64,000 nt of DNA from Tessaracoccus defluvii (GTDB lineage Bacteria; Actinomycetota; Actinomycetes; Propionibacteriales; Propionibacteriaceae): NCBI RefSeq assembly GCF_014489575.1, contig NZ_CP060789.1, positions 186,001-250,000 of the forward strand, given 5' to 3'. Each line of letters opens with the position of its first letter. Position 1 is the stretch's first letter. Both the position numbers and the translations under genes were made by a program. The notes under the pieces are model-generated. The model ran no database searches, was not told the DNA's origin, and saw only the letters and a list, made by a program, of their open reading frames with translations. Of this stretch, positions 7,921 to 16,404 are shown piece after piece.

Positions 7921-8601
7921 TTACTGCTGCGGTGTGATCGAGGCGACCTCCGGTAGGGCGACCCACCGGATGAACGGTGACGAGGTGGCCTCGACGATGC
8001 TCCGGTCGACGACGAGGGGCCCGCTGCTGGAACCGTCAGTCCCCGCCGTCACGAGCGGGTCGCCGAGCCAGAGGGGCGCGGCCGGGTCCTTGGCGCGCCA
8101 CAGCGCCGACACCGTCACGGCGCGGTCGCCGACCGGCACTTCGGAGCCGGAAACGAGGCCGAGCCGGGCCGCCGCGTCGGCCTGGAGCGCGGCCTCCCCG
8201 GGGCCGGAAGGCCAGGCGCCCTCGACCAGCTCCAGGAACTCGGGGGAGTACCGCTCGCCGGAGTAGAGGACGACCCGGCCTCCGTCCAGGCGCACGGGCT
8301 CGGAGAGGACGGTGGTCCAGGTGGTGACGGCGACAGGGCTGAACGCGTCGGCAAGGGCCTGCCGGAGCAGGTCGTCCTGCTGGCCGCCGTCGTCGGCGAG
8401 GCGGGTCTGGAACTGGAGCCCCGCATCACCCGAGTCCGGGTTGGTGAAGGCCGCCTGAGCGGTGCGGGTGGCGAGGAGGTCTGCGTTGCCGAGTGAGCCT
8501 GCGAGGATGGCGGTGGTCAGCGCGACAACGGCCAGCAGGACGAGGGCAAGGGCCCGGCTGGCGACGAGATGCCGCGTTGCCCACCTCGTCCACGTAGTCA
8601 T
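7921..8601 (-). pseudogene. N-terminal fragment of an FtsX-like ABC permease
   Basis: A 226-aa frame opens with a cytosolic stub and one membrane helix (ALALVLLAVVALTTAILAG), then an extracytoplasmic domain as in FtsX/MacB permeases (FLELVEGAWPSGPGEAALQADAAARLGLVSGSEVPVGDRAVTVSALWRA). It stops at 7921 without the three C-terminal FtsX helices, so it is truncated; full-length relatives usually run to several hundred residues more. The downstream 7566-7920 frame looks like the decayed remainder of the same exporter. An ATG start at 8601 is assumed. Confidence 0.7.
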
Positions 8602-8616
8602 GGCCCCCCCATGCTA

Positions 8617-9503
8617 CTAGGCGGCGCGGCGGCGCAGCAACAGCCACACCCCGGCTGCCGCCAGGACGACTACGCCCGCTCCGATGCCCACGGCGCCCCA
8701 GATCCCCTCAGAGCTTTCGGAGGGCGCCTCCTCGGCCGCAGCATCGCCTGGTTCTGGTGCCTCCCCGGTCTCCATCGCATCAGTTCCGCCAACGACCCCG
8801 CGGATCCACTCAACTTGGTCGGCCACCGGCGCCACTGCGACGGCAGCATTGGAGGTCATTTCCTCCTCGGTCGGGTTGTCCGGGTCTTCGAATAGGCCGG
8901 CGGACATGATGGCGGCGACCTTGCCGTCGGCAAAGATCGCGCCTCCTGAATCGCCCGGCTGAATGCGTGCGCCGTCCTTCAGCGCGACCTCGAGGGCCGT
9001 GGGTGCCTCGTACAGTGCGAGCGGCGACTCCCCGCGGATCTCGGCCTGGGCAGAGGGCAGTTTGGTGGAGCCACCCGAACCGTCGGAGGACCAGCCATAG
9101 ATATTCACATCCCCGGTGGGCACCTCATCTGCCACCTCGGCGAATTTCTCCAGGACCATCTCCTGCTCGGTGTGCAGCAGGGCGATATCCCCCGAGGGGC
9201 GATCTCGTGGCGATCGACCTGGTATACCTTTTGCTGATCGCCCTGGCCGATGCGCACGGAGCCCCCTGGCTTGGCCGCAGCGTCGACACAGTGGCGGGCG
9301 GTGATTACCCAGTGGGGATCAATTGCGGTTCCGGTGCACACTCCGTCATCCGGGTCGGAATCATCGACACGCACGGAGACGACCGGCTTGGCCTCCTCGG
9401 TCTCCTCCGCGAAGGTTGTGCTCTGCAGTGCAGCAGCAGGCGCGGCGCCGAGCGCTCCTGCTGCGATCACTCCGGCGACGACGCTAACTACGAATTTTTT
9501 CAT
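8617..9503 (-). pseudogene. Secreted S1-family serine protease with C-terminal anchor, frameshifted
   Basis: Two frames join into one trypsin-like protease of about 295 aa. ATG 9503 follows GGAAAGGAAAAAA and gives a signal peptide (MKKFVVSVVAGVIAAGALGA). The catalytic His is in ITARHC, Asp in DIALLH (recovered only by reading across the break), and Ser in QPGDSGGAI. The C-terminus has a Glu/Ala-rich spacer, a helix (VGIGAGVVVLAAAGVWLLL) and RRRAA, so the enzyme would stay membrane-anchored. The break is near 9190-9200, where five G on the coding strand should be six. All three triad residues survive, so this is likely a live gene if the base loss is an error. It overlaps the acyltransferase gene 3' end. 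Confidence 0.78.
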
Positions 9504-10395
9504 TTTTTTCCTTTCCAACGACCGCGGTGATGCGGCGAAGCAGAGTTTCGATAGGGCCACGCGTAAAGATCGCGAGCCAGACATAAGAGATGACGATGGC
9601 GCCGGCTAGGCTGACCCAGATGCCGAACCATTTCGGCGCGAGCCAATCGGCCGTGAGCACGTGGATGCAGTACACGGTCAGTGGCATGCGACCTAGTGGC
9701 GCAAGCCAGCCGATCCAGCGTCGCAGCAGGCAGCACAGCGAGCAGACACCCACCGACGTGCCGATGCTGCCCATGACATCACCAAGCCCTCCGGTGTGGC
9801 CGTTGGCGTCAAAGAACTCAGGCAGCAGGACGTACCAGCGCAGCGCGAGATTCGCGACGAACAGCACCGTCCCGACGACGAAGCCGACAATGAGGCGCCT
9901 CGGGGCGATCATGTGCCTTTGGAACAGTATCCCGGTGACCATCAGCGTCGCCCACATCACTGGCGAGTAGGGCCAGAACGCGGCAATCAGCACCACTGAG
10001 CCGGAGGACAGCACCGCTGAGCCGAAGGCCAGAACACAGGCCAGCCACAGGAGTACGGGCGAGCTCCAGCGCGGCGCCCAGGCGAGCAACGCCATGCACA
10101 GTCCGATGGTGCCGAGTACTACAAACACTTGCCCGGTGAATGGGGCGAGAGCGAAATGCATGCCGATCAGGCACAGCCCGCGCACGATGAACTGGGCGGG
10201 GCGCGCCCGCATGTAGCCCATCGACACTCCGGAGATGAATGCGAAGAGCGCGGCTGGGAAGCCGTAAAACACCTGCACGGCCAGGCCGTCGAGGAAGGTC
10301 AGGTGCGCGACCATCATGCCGACCAGCGCCACGGCCCGCGCAACGTCGATACCAACGTTTCGGTCAACGTCGATACCAACGTTTCGGTTCTGCAT
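9484..10395 (-). CDS. Polytopic membrane protein, DUF418/DUF1624-like acyltransferase
   Basis: A 303-aa protein with about eight to ten hydrophobic helices. The N-terminal GIDVARAVALVGMMVAHL and FAFISGVSMGY pattern is that of the DUF418/heparan-alpha-glucosaminide acetyltransferase-like superfamily, which moves acyl groups across the membrane. The C-terminal LGRMPLTVYCIHVLTADWLA also fits. ATG 10395 is preferred over the GTG at 10413. The first residues are duplicated (NRNVGIDV/DRNVGIDV) by a 24-bp tandem repeat. It reads into the protease gene with about 20 nt overlap, suggesting one operon, divergent from the two-component genes. The substrate is unknown. Confidence 0.7.
   Translation of the reverse strand: MQNRNVGIDVDRNVGIDVARAVALVGMMVAHLTFLDGLAVQVFYGFPAALFAFISGVSMGYMRARPAQFIVRGLCLIGMHFALAPFTGQVFVVLGTIGLCMALLAWAPRWSSPVLLWLACVLAFGSAVLSSGSVVLIAAFWPYSPVMWATLMVTGILFQRHMIAPRRLIVGFVVGTVLFVANLALRWYVLLPEFFDANGHTGGLGDVMGSIGTSVGVCSLCCLLRRWIGWLAPLGRMPLTVYCIHVLTADWLAPKWFGIWVSLAGAIVISYVWLAIFTRGPIETLLRRITAVVGKEKNEKIRS
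10341..10388. repeat. Perfect 24-bp tandem repeat inside the acyltransferase-like gene
   Basis: Two identical 24-bp copies lie at 10341-10364 and 10365-10388. Being 8 codons long, the duplication keeps frame and doubles the peptide RNVGIDV at the N-terminus. It begins 84 bp from the start of the divergent response regulator gene, so it could also affect spacing in the shared promoter region. Confidence 0.9.
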
Positions 10396-10471
10396 GGCCA
10401 GGACGCTACGCACCCCGATGTTGCGAGAACGTTAACGTCGACGCGACAGGCAGTCGGTTACGATCGATGCC

Positions 10472-11146
10472 ATGACGATCCGTGTTCTCGTCGTCGACGA
10501 TGAAAGCTACCTCGCCGATGCCATTTGCACCGCGCTGAACGGCGCGAACATGGAATCCGCCGCGGCCTATGACGGTGCGGCTGCGCGTTCGCTGATCGAC
10601 GAGATCCGCCCCGACGTCCTCGTGCTGGACCGGGACCTGCCCGGTATCCACGGCGACGACATCTGCCGATGGGTCGTCGATACCCACCCGGCTACGAGGG
10701 TGATCATGCTGACCGCCTCGGGGACGCTCGACGACCGGCTGACGGGCTTTGACCTCGGCGCGGACGACTACCTTCCCAAGCCTTTTGAGCTCCCAGAGCT
10801 GATCGCGCGGGTTGCCGCGCTGTCCAAGCGCAACCTGCCGGTGCGCGGCGAGATCTACCGCTGCGGCGACGTGCGACTGGACACATCCCGCCGGGAGGTC
10901 ACCCGGGGCGGCGCACGCGTTTCACTCAGCCCGAAGGAGTTCGCGGTGCTGGAGGTGCTCATGGGGGCAGCTGGCGCGGTGATCTCCGCGGAGGACCTGC
11001 TCGCGCAGGCCTGGGATGAGAACGCCGACCCCTTCACGAACTCCCCGCGCGTGACGATCTCACACCTGCGCAAGAAGCTGGGCGAACCGCGCATCGTGCA
11101 CACCGCGGCAGGATCTGGCTACTACGTGGCGGAGGTGCCGCGATGA
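10472..11146 (+). CDS. OmpR/PhoB-family response regulator
   Basis: A 224-aa regulator. The receiver domain (1-118) has the acidic pair VVDDE, the phospho-acceptor Asp in VLDRDLPG (about residue 53), Thr in MLTASG and the conserved Lys in LPKPF. The C-terminal winged helix (130-222) ends in the usual VTISHLRKKLGEPRIVHTAAGSGYYV. It overlaps its kinase by ATGA and is divergent from the acyltransferase/protease pair, which is a reasonable candidate target. The short gap (10396-10471) contains AACGTTAACGT, a possible but unproven binding element. Confidence 0.92.
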   Translation: MTIRVLVVDDESYLADAICTALNGANMESAAAYDGAAARSLIDEIRPDVLVLDRDLPGIHGDDICRWVVDTHPATRVIMLTASGTLDDRLTGFDLGADDYLPKPFELPELIARVAALSKRNLPVRGEIYRCGDVRLDTSRREVTRGGARVSLSPKEFAVLEVLMGAAGAVISAEDLLAQAWDENADPFTNSPRVTISHLRKKLGEPRIVHTAAGSGYYVAEVPR

Positions 11147-12177
11147 AGCTGAGTCTGCGCGCGCGCATCACCGTGATGTTCGTGGCTACCGTCCTGGGTG
11201 TGGGCCTGGCGCTGATCGGGCTGGTATACGCCTATTTGAAGCTCACCCCGGTGCCGTTTCTGGCCAAGATCCCCACCCCGGATGACGGCCTGGTGATTGA
11301 CGGGGCAGTGCCCATCACCGATGAGATCCTGCGCCGCGTGCTGCTGGCTTCCGTGGTTGCTCTGGCGCTGCTGACCGCAGTCGCTGGGCTGATCGGTTGG
11401 TTCGTGGCCGGTCTGGTGATCAAACCGCTGCGGGAGATCGCACACGACGCTGCGACCGTGACGCGCGGTGACCTGGGCGCCCGTATCAGCCACGAGGGGC
11501 CTGCGGATGAGGTGGGCGAATTGGCGGCTGCGCTCAACGTGATGCTCGACGCTCTGGCGGGTGCCCTTGAGCGGCAACGCCGTTTCGCGTCGAATGCCTC
11601 TCATGAGTTGAAGACACCGATCGCGACGATTCAGACGATGGCAGATGTGGCGCTGGCCAGCGGTGACGGAGCGTCGCTGCGGGAGACTCTGGGCCGGGTT
11701 CGCGAGGTCAACGCGCGGGCCGCTCAGACCATAGCCGCGTTGTTGCAGCTGGCGAACGTGGACATCCGCGACAGGCAGGAGATGAATCTGGCTGCCCTGT
11801 GCCGTGACATCACGCACGGGCAGGACGTGCCGGTGGCGGCCGAGCCGGTCACGGTCGCAGCCTCCCCGACCCTGGTGCGCCAGGCGGTGGAGAATTTGGT
11901 GCGCAACGCGATCACCCACGGTGAGGACGCATCGTTGACCCTGACGAAGGTGGGGCAGAATGCGGAGATCATCGTGGAATCCGGTGGCCCTGCTTTGGAC
12001 ACGGCCGAGATCCGTACGTGGATCGAGCCTTTCGCCCGAGCGCAGCGGACCGCAGGTGCCGGCCACGGTCTGGGTCTGGCGCTCGTCGACGCAATTGCGA
12101 AAGCCCACGGCGGTTCGTTGGAACTCACGCCGCGGGCTGGAGGTGGGCTCGCGGCGACGCTACGCCTACCTGCTTAG
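11143..12177 (+). CDS. Membrane sensor histidine kinase
   Basis: A 344-aa kinase partner of the preceding regulator. A first helix (ITVMFVATVLGVGLALIGLVYAYL), a short extracytoplasmic loop of about 40 residues and a second helix (VVALALLTAVAGLIGWFVAGLVI) lead into a HAMP domain (KPLREIAHDAATVTRGDL). The H-box is SNASHELKTPIATIQ at about residues 150-164. N-box VENLVRNAITHG and G-boxes ending GAGHGLGLALVDAIAKAHGG complete the ATPase. The small sensor loop suggests sensing within or near the membrane; the signal is unknown. A GTTGCAC...GTGCAAC stem at 12192-12216 follows the stop and could be a weak terminator. Confidence 0.92.
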   Translation: MKLSLRARITVMFVATVLGVGLALIGLVYAYLKLTPVPFLAKIPTPDDGLVIDGAVPITDEILRRVLLASVVALALLTAVAGLIGWFVAGLVIKPLREIAHDAATVTRGDLGARISHEGPADEVGELAAALNVMLDALAGALERQRRFASNASHELKTPIATIQTMADVALASGDGASLRETLGRVREVNARAAQTIAALLQLANVDIRDRQEMNLAALCRDITHGQDVPVAAEPVTVAASPTLVRQAVENLVRNAITHGEDASLTLTKVGQNAEIIVESGGPALDTAEIRTWIEPFARAQRTAGAGHGLGLALVDAIAKAHGGSLELTPRAGGGLAATLRLPA

Positions 12178-12445
12178 ACAAGCGTCGGCGCGTTGCACTG
12201 GGCGGACGGGTGCAACCTGTGCAGTGGGGTTGGTGCACAGCTCGCACCTGCTCCGGCGTCGGTAGGGTCGAGGCATGGTGTTTAGCTGAGCGGTTTGATA
12301 CCGACTACGGTTCCAAACTCTTCACCTAACGCCCGCGAGGCGGTGCCCGCCGTCGTTGGGTGTGGGCTGACCCCGTTTCGTAGGTCCAGTCGTTATGAGA
12401 GTCGTCCTGTTGCCCGCGGTCGCGGGCAGGGAGACTGGTCAGATC

Positions 12446-12730
12446 ATGACGAACAGCAGGAAGCGTCACACCCCGGAGCAGGTCGTCCGTAAGCTCGGGC
12501 AGGCCGACAGGATGCTCACCGATGGTCAGGACGTCGCGGCGGTGTGCCGGGAGCTGGGGGTGTCCGAGCAGACGTACTACCGGTGGCGGAACCAGTACGG
12601 CGGCCTCAAGACCGACGACGCAAAGCGCCTGAAGGAGTTGGAGAAGCAGAACGCGACCCTGAAGCGTCTGCTCGCGGAAGCGGAGCTGGAGAAGGCCGCG
12701 CTCAAGGAGCTGGCTGAGGGAAACTTCTAA
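12446..12730 (+). CDS. IS3-family transposase OrfA
   Basis: A 94-aa HTH protein (RKRHTPEQVVRKLGQADRML ... ELGVSEQTYYRWRNQYGGL) followed by a leucine-zipper stretch (LKELEKQNATLKRLLAEAELEKAALKELAEGNF), the typical IS3 OrfA layout. ATG 12446 is chosen because it begins the conserved family sequence. It normally joins OrfB by a -1 frameshift near the stop; OrfB here is truncated. Confidence 0.88.
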   Translation: MTNSRKRHTPEQVVRKLGQADRMLTDGQDVAAVCRELGVSEQTYYRWRNQYGGLKTDDAKRLKELEKQNATLKRLLAEAELEKAALKELAEGNF

Positions 12731-12929
12731 GCCCGGACAGGCGCCGCGCCGCCGTCGATCACCTCAAGCGCAAGTTGCGGGTGAGCGAACGGATGGCGTG
12801 CCGTCTGGTCGGGCTGAGCCGCTCCGCGTACCGGCGACCGCTCAAGGGCGACACGGTCACGGACCCGGATCGGGCGCTCAGGGAGTGGCTGCGCGCCTGG
12901 GCGAAGGACCATCCCCGCTACGGGGAGGG
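12730..12929 (+). pseudogene. IS3-family transposase OrfB, N-terminal fragment
   Basis: Reading from 12730 in the -1 frame relative to OrfA gives SPDRRRAAVDHLKRKLRVSERMACRLVGLSRSAYRRP ... WAKDHPRYG, the normal HTH_21 start of OrfB. The DDE integrase core that should follow is replaced by unrelated sequence, so the gene is dead. Confidence 0.8.
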
Positions 12930-12932
12930 CAT

Positions 12933-13054
12933 CGCTCGTGTGACAAGCGCTAGGGTCAACACAGCCTTACGTCGTCACGGAGTTCGTCTGCTGATTGTCG
13001 ACGATGTGCACATGCTGCGACTGACCGAACGCTCTGGGCGGCAGGTTCTCGACT
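12933..13054 (+). pseudogene. tniB/tnsC-like transposition ATPase, fragment upstream of IS256 insertion
   Basis: The peptide SARVNTALRRHGVRLLIVDDVHMLRLTERSGRQVLD contains Walker B (LLIVDDVH) of TniB-like AAA ATPases, which in Tn7/Tn5053-type elements bridge target selection and transposase. Walker A is lost to the IS3 junction on the left. The right side is cut at TCTCGACT by the IS256-family insertion and resumes at 14514. Confidence 0.72.
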
Positions 13055-14513
13055 GAGCTTGTCAAGTTGTTTGTGTAAGGGGTTCGGTCTCCGGGTGGTT
13101 TAGAGGTAGGGGTTGATGCGGTCGGGGTAGGCGATGGCGAGTTGGGCCAGGGCCTGTTTCCAGTTGGTGGTGACTTGTCCTTCGACGAGGCGGCCTTCGG
13201 CGTTGCGTTTCTCTCCCTTCTTGCGTCCTTTCTCCTTGGCGCGGTCGCGGGCCCGCTTGTCCTCGATGTTGCAGATCGCCAGCCACAGCAGCTTGACCGC
13301 GGCCTCGTCGGAGGGGAAGTGGCCTCGGTTCTTGGTCACCTTCCGCAGCTGGTAGTTCAAGGATTCGATGGCGTTGGTGGTGTAGATCACGCGCCGCAGC
13401 ATCGGCGGGAACGCCAGGAACGGGATGAACTTGGTCCACGCATCGGTGAACACGCGCACCGTGTTCGGGTTCCCGCGACCGAGTTCGGAGGCGGCGAACT
13501 CCTCCAGCGCGGTCTTCGCGGCGTCGGCGTCAGCGGCCTGGTAGATCGGCTTCAACGCCGCCGCCACCTGCTTGCGGTCCTTGTAGTTGACGAATCGCAT
13601 CGCGGAGCGGATCAGGTGCACCACGCAGGTCTGGACGGTCGAGTCGGGCCAGGTCGCCTCGACGGCCTCGGGGAAACCGGTCAGCCCGTCGCAGCACACG
13701 ATCAGCACGTCGCGGACGCCGCGGTTGGCGAGCTGCGCGCAGACCCCGGCCCAGAACTTCGCTCCTTCCGTGGCCTGGATCCAGATCCCCAGCACGTGCT
13801 TGATGCCGTCGATGTCGACCCCGACCGCGATGTGAGCGGCCTTGTTCCGCACGTGGGCGCCGTCGCGGATCTTCACGATCAGCGCATCGAGGTAGATCAC
13901 CGGATAGAACGAATCCAGCGGCCGCTGCTGCCACACCATCACCTCATCGGCGACCTCGTCGGTGATCTTCGAGATCGTCTCGCGGCTGATCTCGGTACCG
14001 ATCGTGGAGACCAGGTGATGCTCGATGTCACGGACCGTCATCCCGCCCGCGTACAGCGAGATGATCATGTCATCGAGCCCTGACAGGCGCCTGGAGCCCT
14101 TCGGGACCAGCATCGGAGTAAACGACCCGTCCCGGTCTCGGGGGATCGCCAGATCGACGTCCCCGACGCTGGTGGCCACCGTCTTCGGATACGACCCGTT
14201 GCGGGAGTTGGGGAACATGTCGGCGTCCGGGTCGCCCTTGTCGTAGCCGAGGTGGTCGCTGAGCTCGGCCTGGAGGCCGCGCTCGAGGCCGGCCTTGATC
14301 AGCTGCTGGATCAGCCCGTCGCGGCCCTCCAGCTGGACCTCACCGGCATCGATGCGGGCATACAGGTCATCCAGCGCCCCGGAGGCCTCCAACGCGGACA
14401 CGCCCTCACGCTGAGCACGGCGCCGGTCCTCACGGTCCAATCTGTCTATCACGGTCATCATTCTGCTTTCGTGTCAGGAGCCCCACCCCTTACACACACC
14501 ATCTGACACCCTC
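13055..14513 (-). mobile_element. Complete IS256-family insertion sequence with 8-bp target duplication
   Basis: The 1459-bp element has imperfect ~28-bp terminal inverted repeats: the left end starts GAGCTTGTCAAGTTG and ends GTGTAAGGGG; the right end, reverse-complemented, starts GAGGGTGTCAGATGG and also ends GTGTAAGGGG. It is flanked by the direct repeat TCTCGACT at 13047-13054 and 14514-14521, matching the 8-9 bp duplications of the family. Removing the element plus one repeat restores the tniB frame (RQVLD-YLKTL), so orientation, ends and target are well defined. Confidence 0.93.
13100..14461 (-). CDS. IS256-family (mutator-type) transposase
   Basis: A 453-aa transposase with DDE catalytic residues in the family context: YLDALIVKIRD (first Asp), VCCDGLTGFPEAV (second Asp) and the C-terminal TTNAIESLNYQLRKVTKNRGHFPSDEA region with the Glu. 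Length and the start MMTVIDRLDREDRRR are normal and there is no internal break, so the element may be mobile. It is encoded opposite to the tniB gene it interrupts. Confidence 0.94.
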   Translation of the reverse strand: MMTVIDRLDREDRRRAQREGVSALEASGALDDLYARIDAGEVQLEGRDGLIQQLIKAGLERGLQAELSDHLGYDKGDPDADMFPNSRNGSYPKTVATSVGDVDLAIPRDRDGSFTPMLVPKGSRRLSGLDDMIISLYAGGMTVRDIEHHLVSTIGTEISRETISKITDEVADEVMVWQQRPLDSFYPVIYLDALIVKIRDGAHVRNKAAHIAVGVDIDGIKHVLGIWIQATEGAKFWAGVCAQLANRGVRDVLIVCCDGLTGFPEAVEATWPDSTVQTCVVHLIRSAMRFVNYKDRKQVAAALKPIYQAADADAAKTALEEFAASELGRGNPNTVRVFTDAWTKFIPFLAFPPMLRRVIYTTNAIESLNYQLRKVTKNRGHFPSDEAAVKLLWLAICNIEDKRARDRAKEKGRKKGEKRNAEGRLVEGQVTTNWKQALAQLAIAYPDRINPYL

Positions 14514-14970
14514 TCTCGACTACCTCAAGACCCTCAACAGTGAACTTGGCTTCCTGCACGGGACGATGATCTTCGTCGGGCCCGGCCTCGCTGCGGCCCC
14601 CATCTTCGAGGATCCACAGATCCGTAGCCGACTTCGCATCCACGATCTGACACCGCCGGAGATCGCGTCGGTGGAAGGCCGCCGCAGATGGCAGGCCTTT
14701 CTGTGCGGCTGTGAGGAGATCCTGCTGCCGTACCTTCCTGGAGCCCAGGAGGGGGTTCTCAGCCGACAACACGCCGGGTTCATCTGGCACCGCACCCAGG
14801 GCTTCATTGGCGATACTTCCGCCTTGCTGATCGGCGCTGTCATCGAAGCTCTGCGGTGTGGACGACGAACCATAACGCACCAAGACTTGGCCGCAGTCCC
14901 ACTCTCTGCCCGTGCCCACGATCAACAAGCCTCGCTGGAGCATCGACGAGGAAGGACGCGCGCATCGTGA
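14514..14970 (+). pseudogene. tniB/tnsC-like ATPase, fragment downstream of IS256 insertion
   Basis: The frame continues from the target duplication: LDYLKTLNSELGFLHGTMIFVGPGL ... RIHDLTPPEIASVEGRRRWQAFLCGCEEILLPYLP ... LSRQHAGFIWHRTQGFIGDTSALLIGAVIEALRCGRRTITHQDL. This is the C-terminal sensor-2 part of a TniB-like ATPase (HRTQGFIGDTSALL). It ends at 14970, overlapping the GTG of the tniQ-like gene (GTGA). Together with the 12933 fragment about 190 aa of the protein survive; the N-terminal half is missing. Confidence 0.75.
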
Positions 14971-16404
14971 CACTGCCGGTCGTCCCTATCCCCGAGCCGG
15001 GAGAATCACTGCGCTCCTACGTGAGCAGGCTCGAGGACCGTAACAACCAACGCCCGGGCACGCTGGCCAGAGTTCACGGGGGAGGAGTCTCGGCCGACTG
15101 GGCTCACTTATCCGAGCTGACCGGTCTCCCACAACAGCAGCTGCGTTGCCTTGGGTGGGGGGACTACCCCGGCTGCATCGTCGGAGCACGCGGATCAACA
15201 GGCTGGCGTCTCCGCCAGGCCCAATGGTGGTGTCCCACCTGCCAACTCCTGACCGGGGCATGGCAGCGTTCCTGGGAGCTGGCCTGCCTTCCGGTGTGTC
15301 TCTCCTGTGGCACAGCGTTGTCCACCTACCCCGCCGCAGAGCATGAGCCTGAACCAGTCACGGCCCAATCGGTATTCAAGGACATCTGGGCACGCGTAAG
15401 GCAATCGACAACGAGTCGGCGCGCACGCCAGTGGCTGGGGCGACTCCTACGTGTAACCCGGCTGCTGGCCGTCACCGCTGACACCTCCTGGCCCCAACCC
15501 ATGCCCGCAGCCATGGTCACAGACCTCAACACATGGGGCTACCACCCCCCTGATTCCCCTGCCGCGATAGCCCGCCTACTTCCCTTCGCTCACCGCCTCA
15601 TAGGAACCAGTGAAGAGCGGCCCATCCTTCAAAGTGCCTTCGCACGGCTTGAGAGGCGAGAGCCGCCCATCCCTCGTTCCCTGCTGCCCAAACCGCCCAG
15701 AGCCAACCCCACGACGACCTACCCTGTGCTGGCAACAGTTCCTTCTGCGATCGACGAGCAACGTCGTCGGCGTCCAAGACGATCTCGAAGGCTTCGATGT
15801 CAATCTCGTCCCAGCAATAGCCTCCGATGACAGGGGCCAGTTCCTGCCGGACCCAGACCAATGGTCCACGGCGCAAGAAGCGGCGCTTGCGATCCACATG
15901 CTGGCTAACCCCCGACGCGACGGCCAGGCCGGCTGGGCCACTGAGGCCCTCCAACACTTCCATCTGCCATACGGGTCAGCAGCCCAACGTCTGAAGCAGT
16001 TGGAGGCAGGATCCATCACAGCAGAGTTCGAGTCATGCATCAGGGCGGCGGCCGCCTTCGCGGTCACCGAAGGCATCGATTACCACCACAGGAGACACGT
16101 CCTCATCCAACTCTCGAAACCTCCTCGGGGGCCGAAGGGCCAGGTCCCCAACCACCTGGTCCGGGGATGGATGTGGGTGTACCTGACCCACGGCCTCATC
16201 GTGCCTTCAGGCCCACGCTGGATCTACATCGACAACCCGCTACCCACTCAAACGGTCGTTGACATGCACAACAACATGTCACTTGAAGCACGGTTCCAGC
16301 TCGCTGAACATGCGGAGACGCTGTGGACGATGTTGTCCAGCGATGACATTCGTGGTGAGCCCCAGACCCAACCGGCATGGCGGCAGCATGGACAATCGCT
16401 CTAG
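14967..16404 (+). pseudogene. TniQ-like transposition protein, apparent frameshift
   Basis: GTG 14967 overlaps tniB by GTGA. The N-terminus VPIPEPGESLRSYVSRLEDRN is the TniQ domain, followed by a likely zinc-binding cluster (WWCPTCQLLTG ... LPVCLSCGTAL). TniQ proteins guide target choice in Tn7/Tn5053-like elements. Coding quality moves to another frame near 15745-15760 and continues to 16404 (QDDLEGFDVNLVPAIASDD ... WSTAQEAALAIHMLANPRRDGQAGW ... HLVRGWMWVYLTHG). Combined length, about 478 aa, fits long actinobacterial TniQ proteins. Unlike other frameshifts in the window, this shift is +1 (or minus two bases). Alternatively two separate genes overlap here. Confidence 0.65.

Larger units (their letters stand above)
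12360..12929 (+). mobile_element. IS3-family element, 3' truncated
   Basis: The region holds a complete orfA and the first ~67 codons of orfB, then IS3 homology stops abruptly after HPRYG near 12929, where tniB-like sequence begins. The left end is probably near 12360-12370 (GGGCTGACCCCGTTTCG), but with the right end gone the inverted repeat cannot be verified. Transposition competence is lost because the integrase core of OrfB is missing. Confidence 0.7.
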
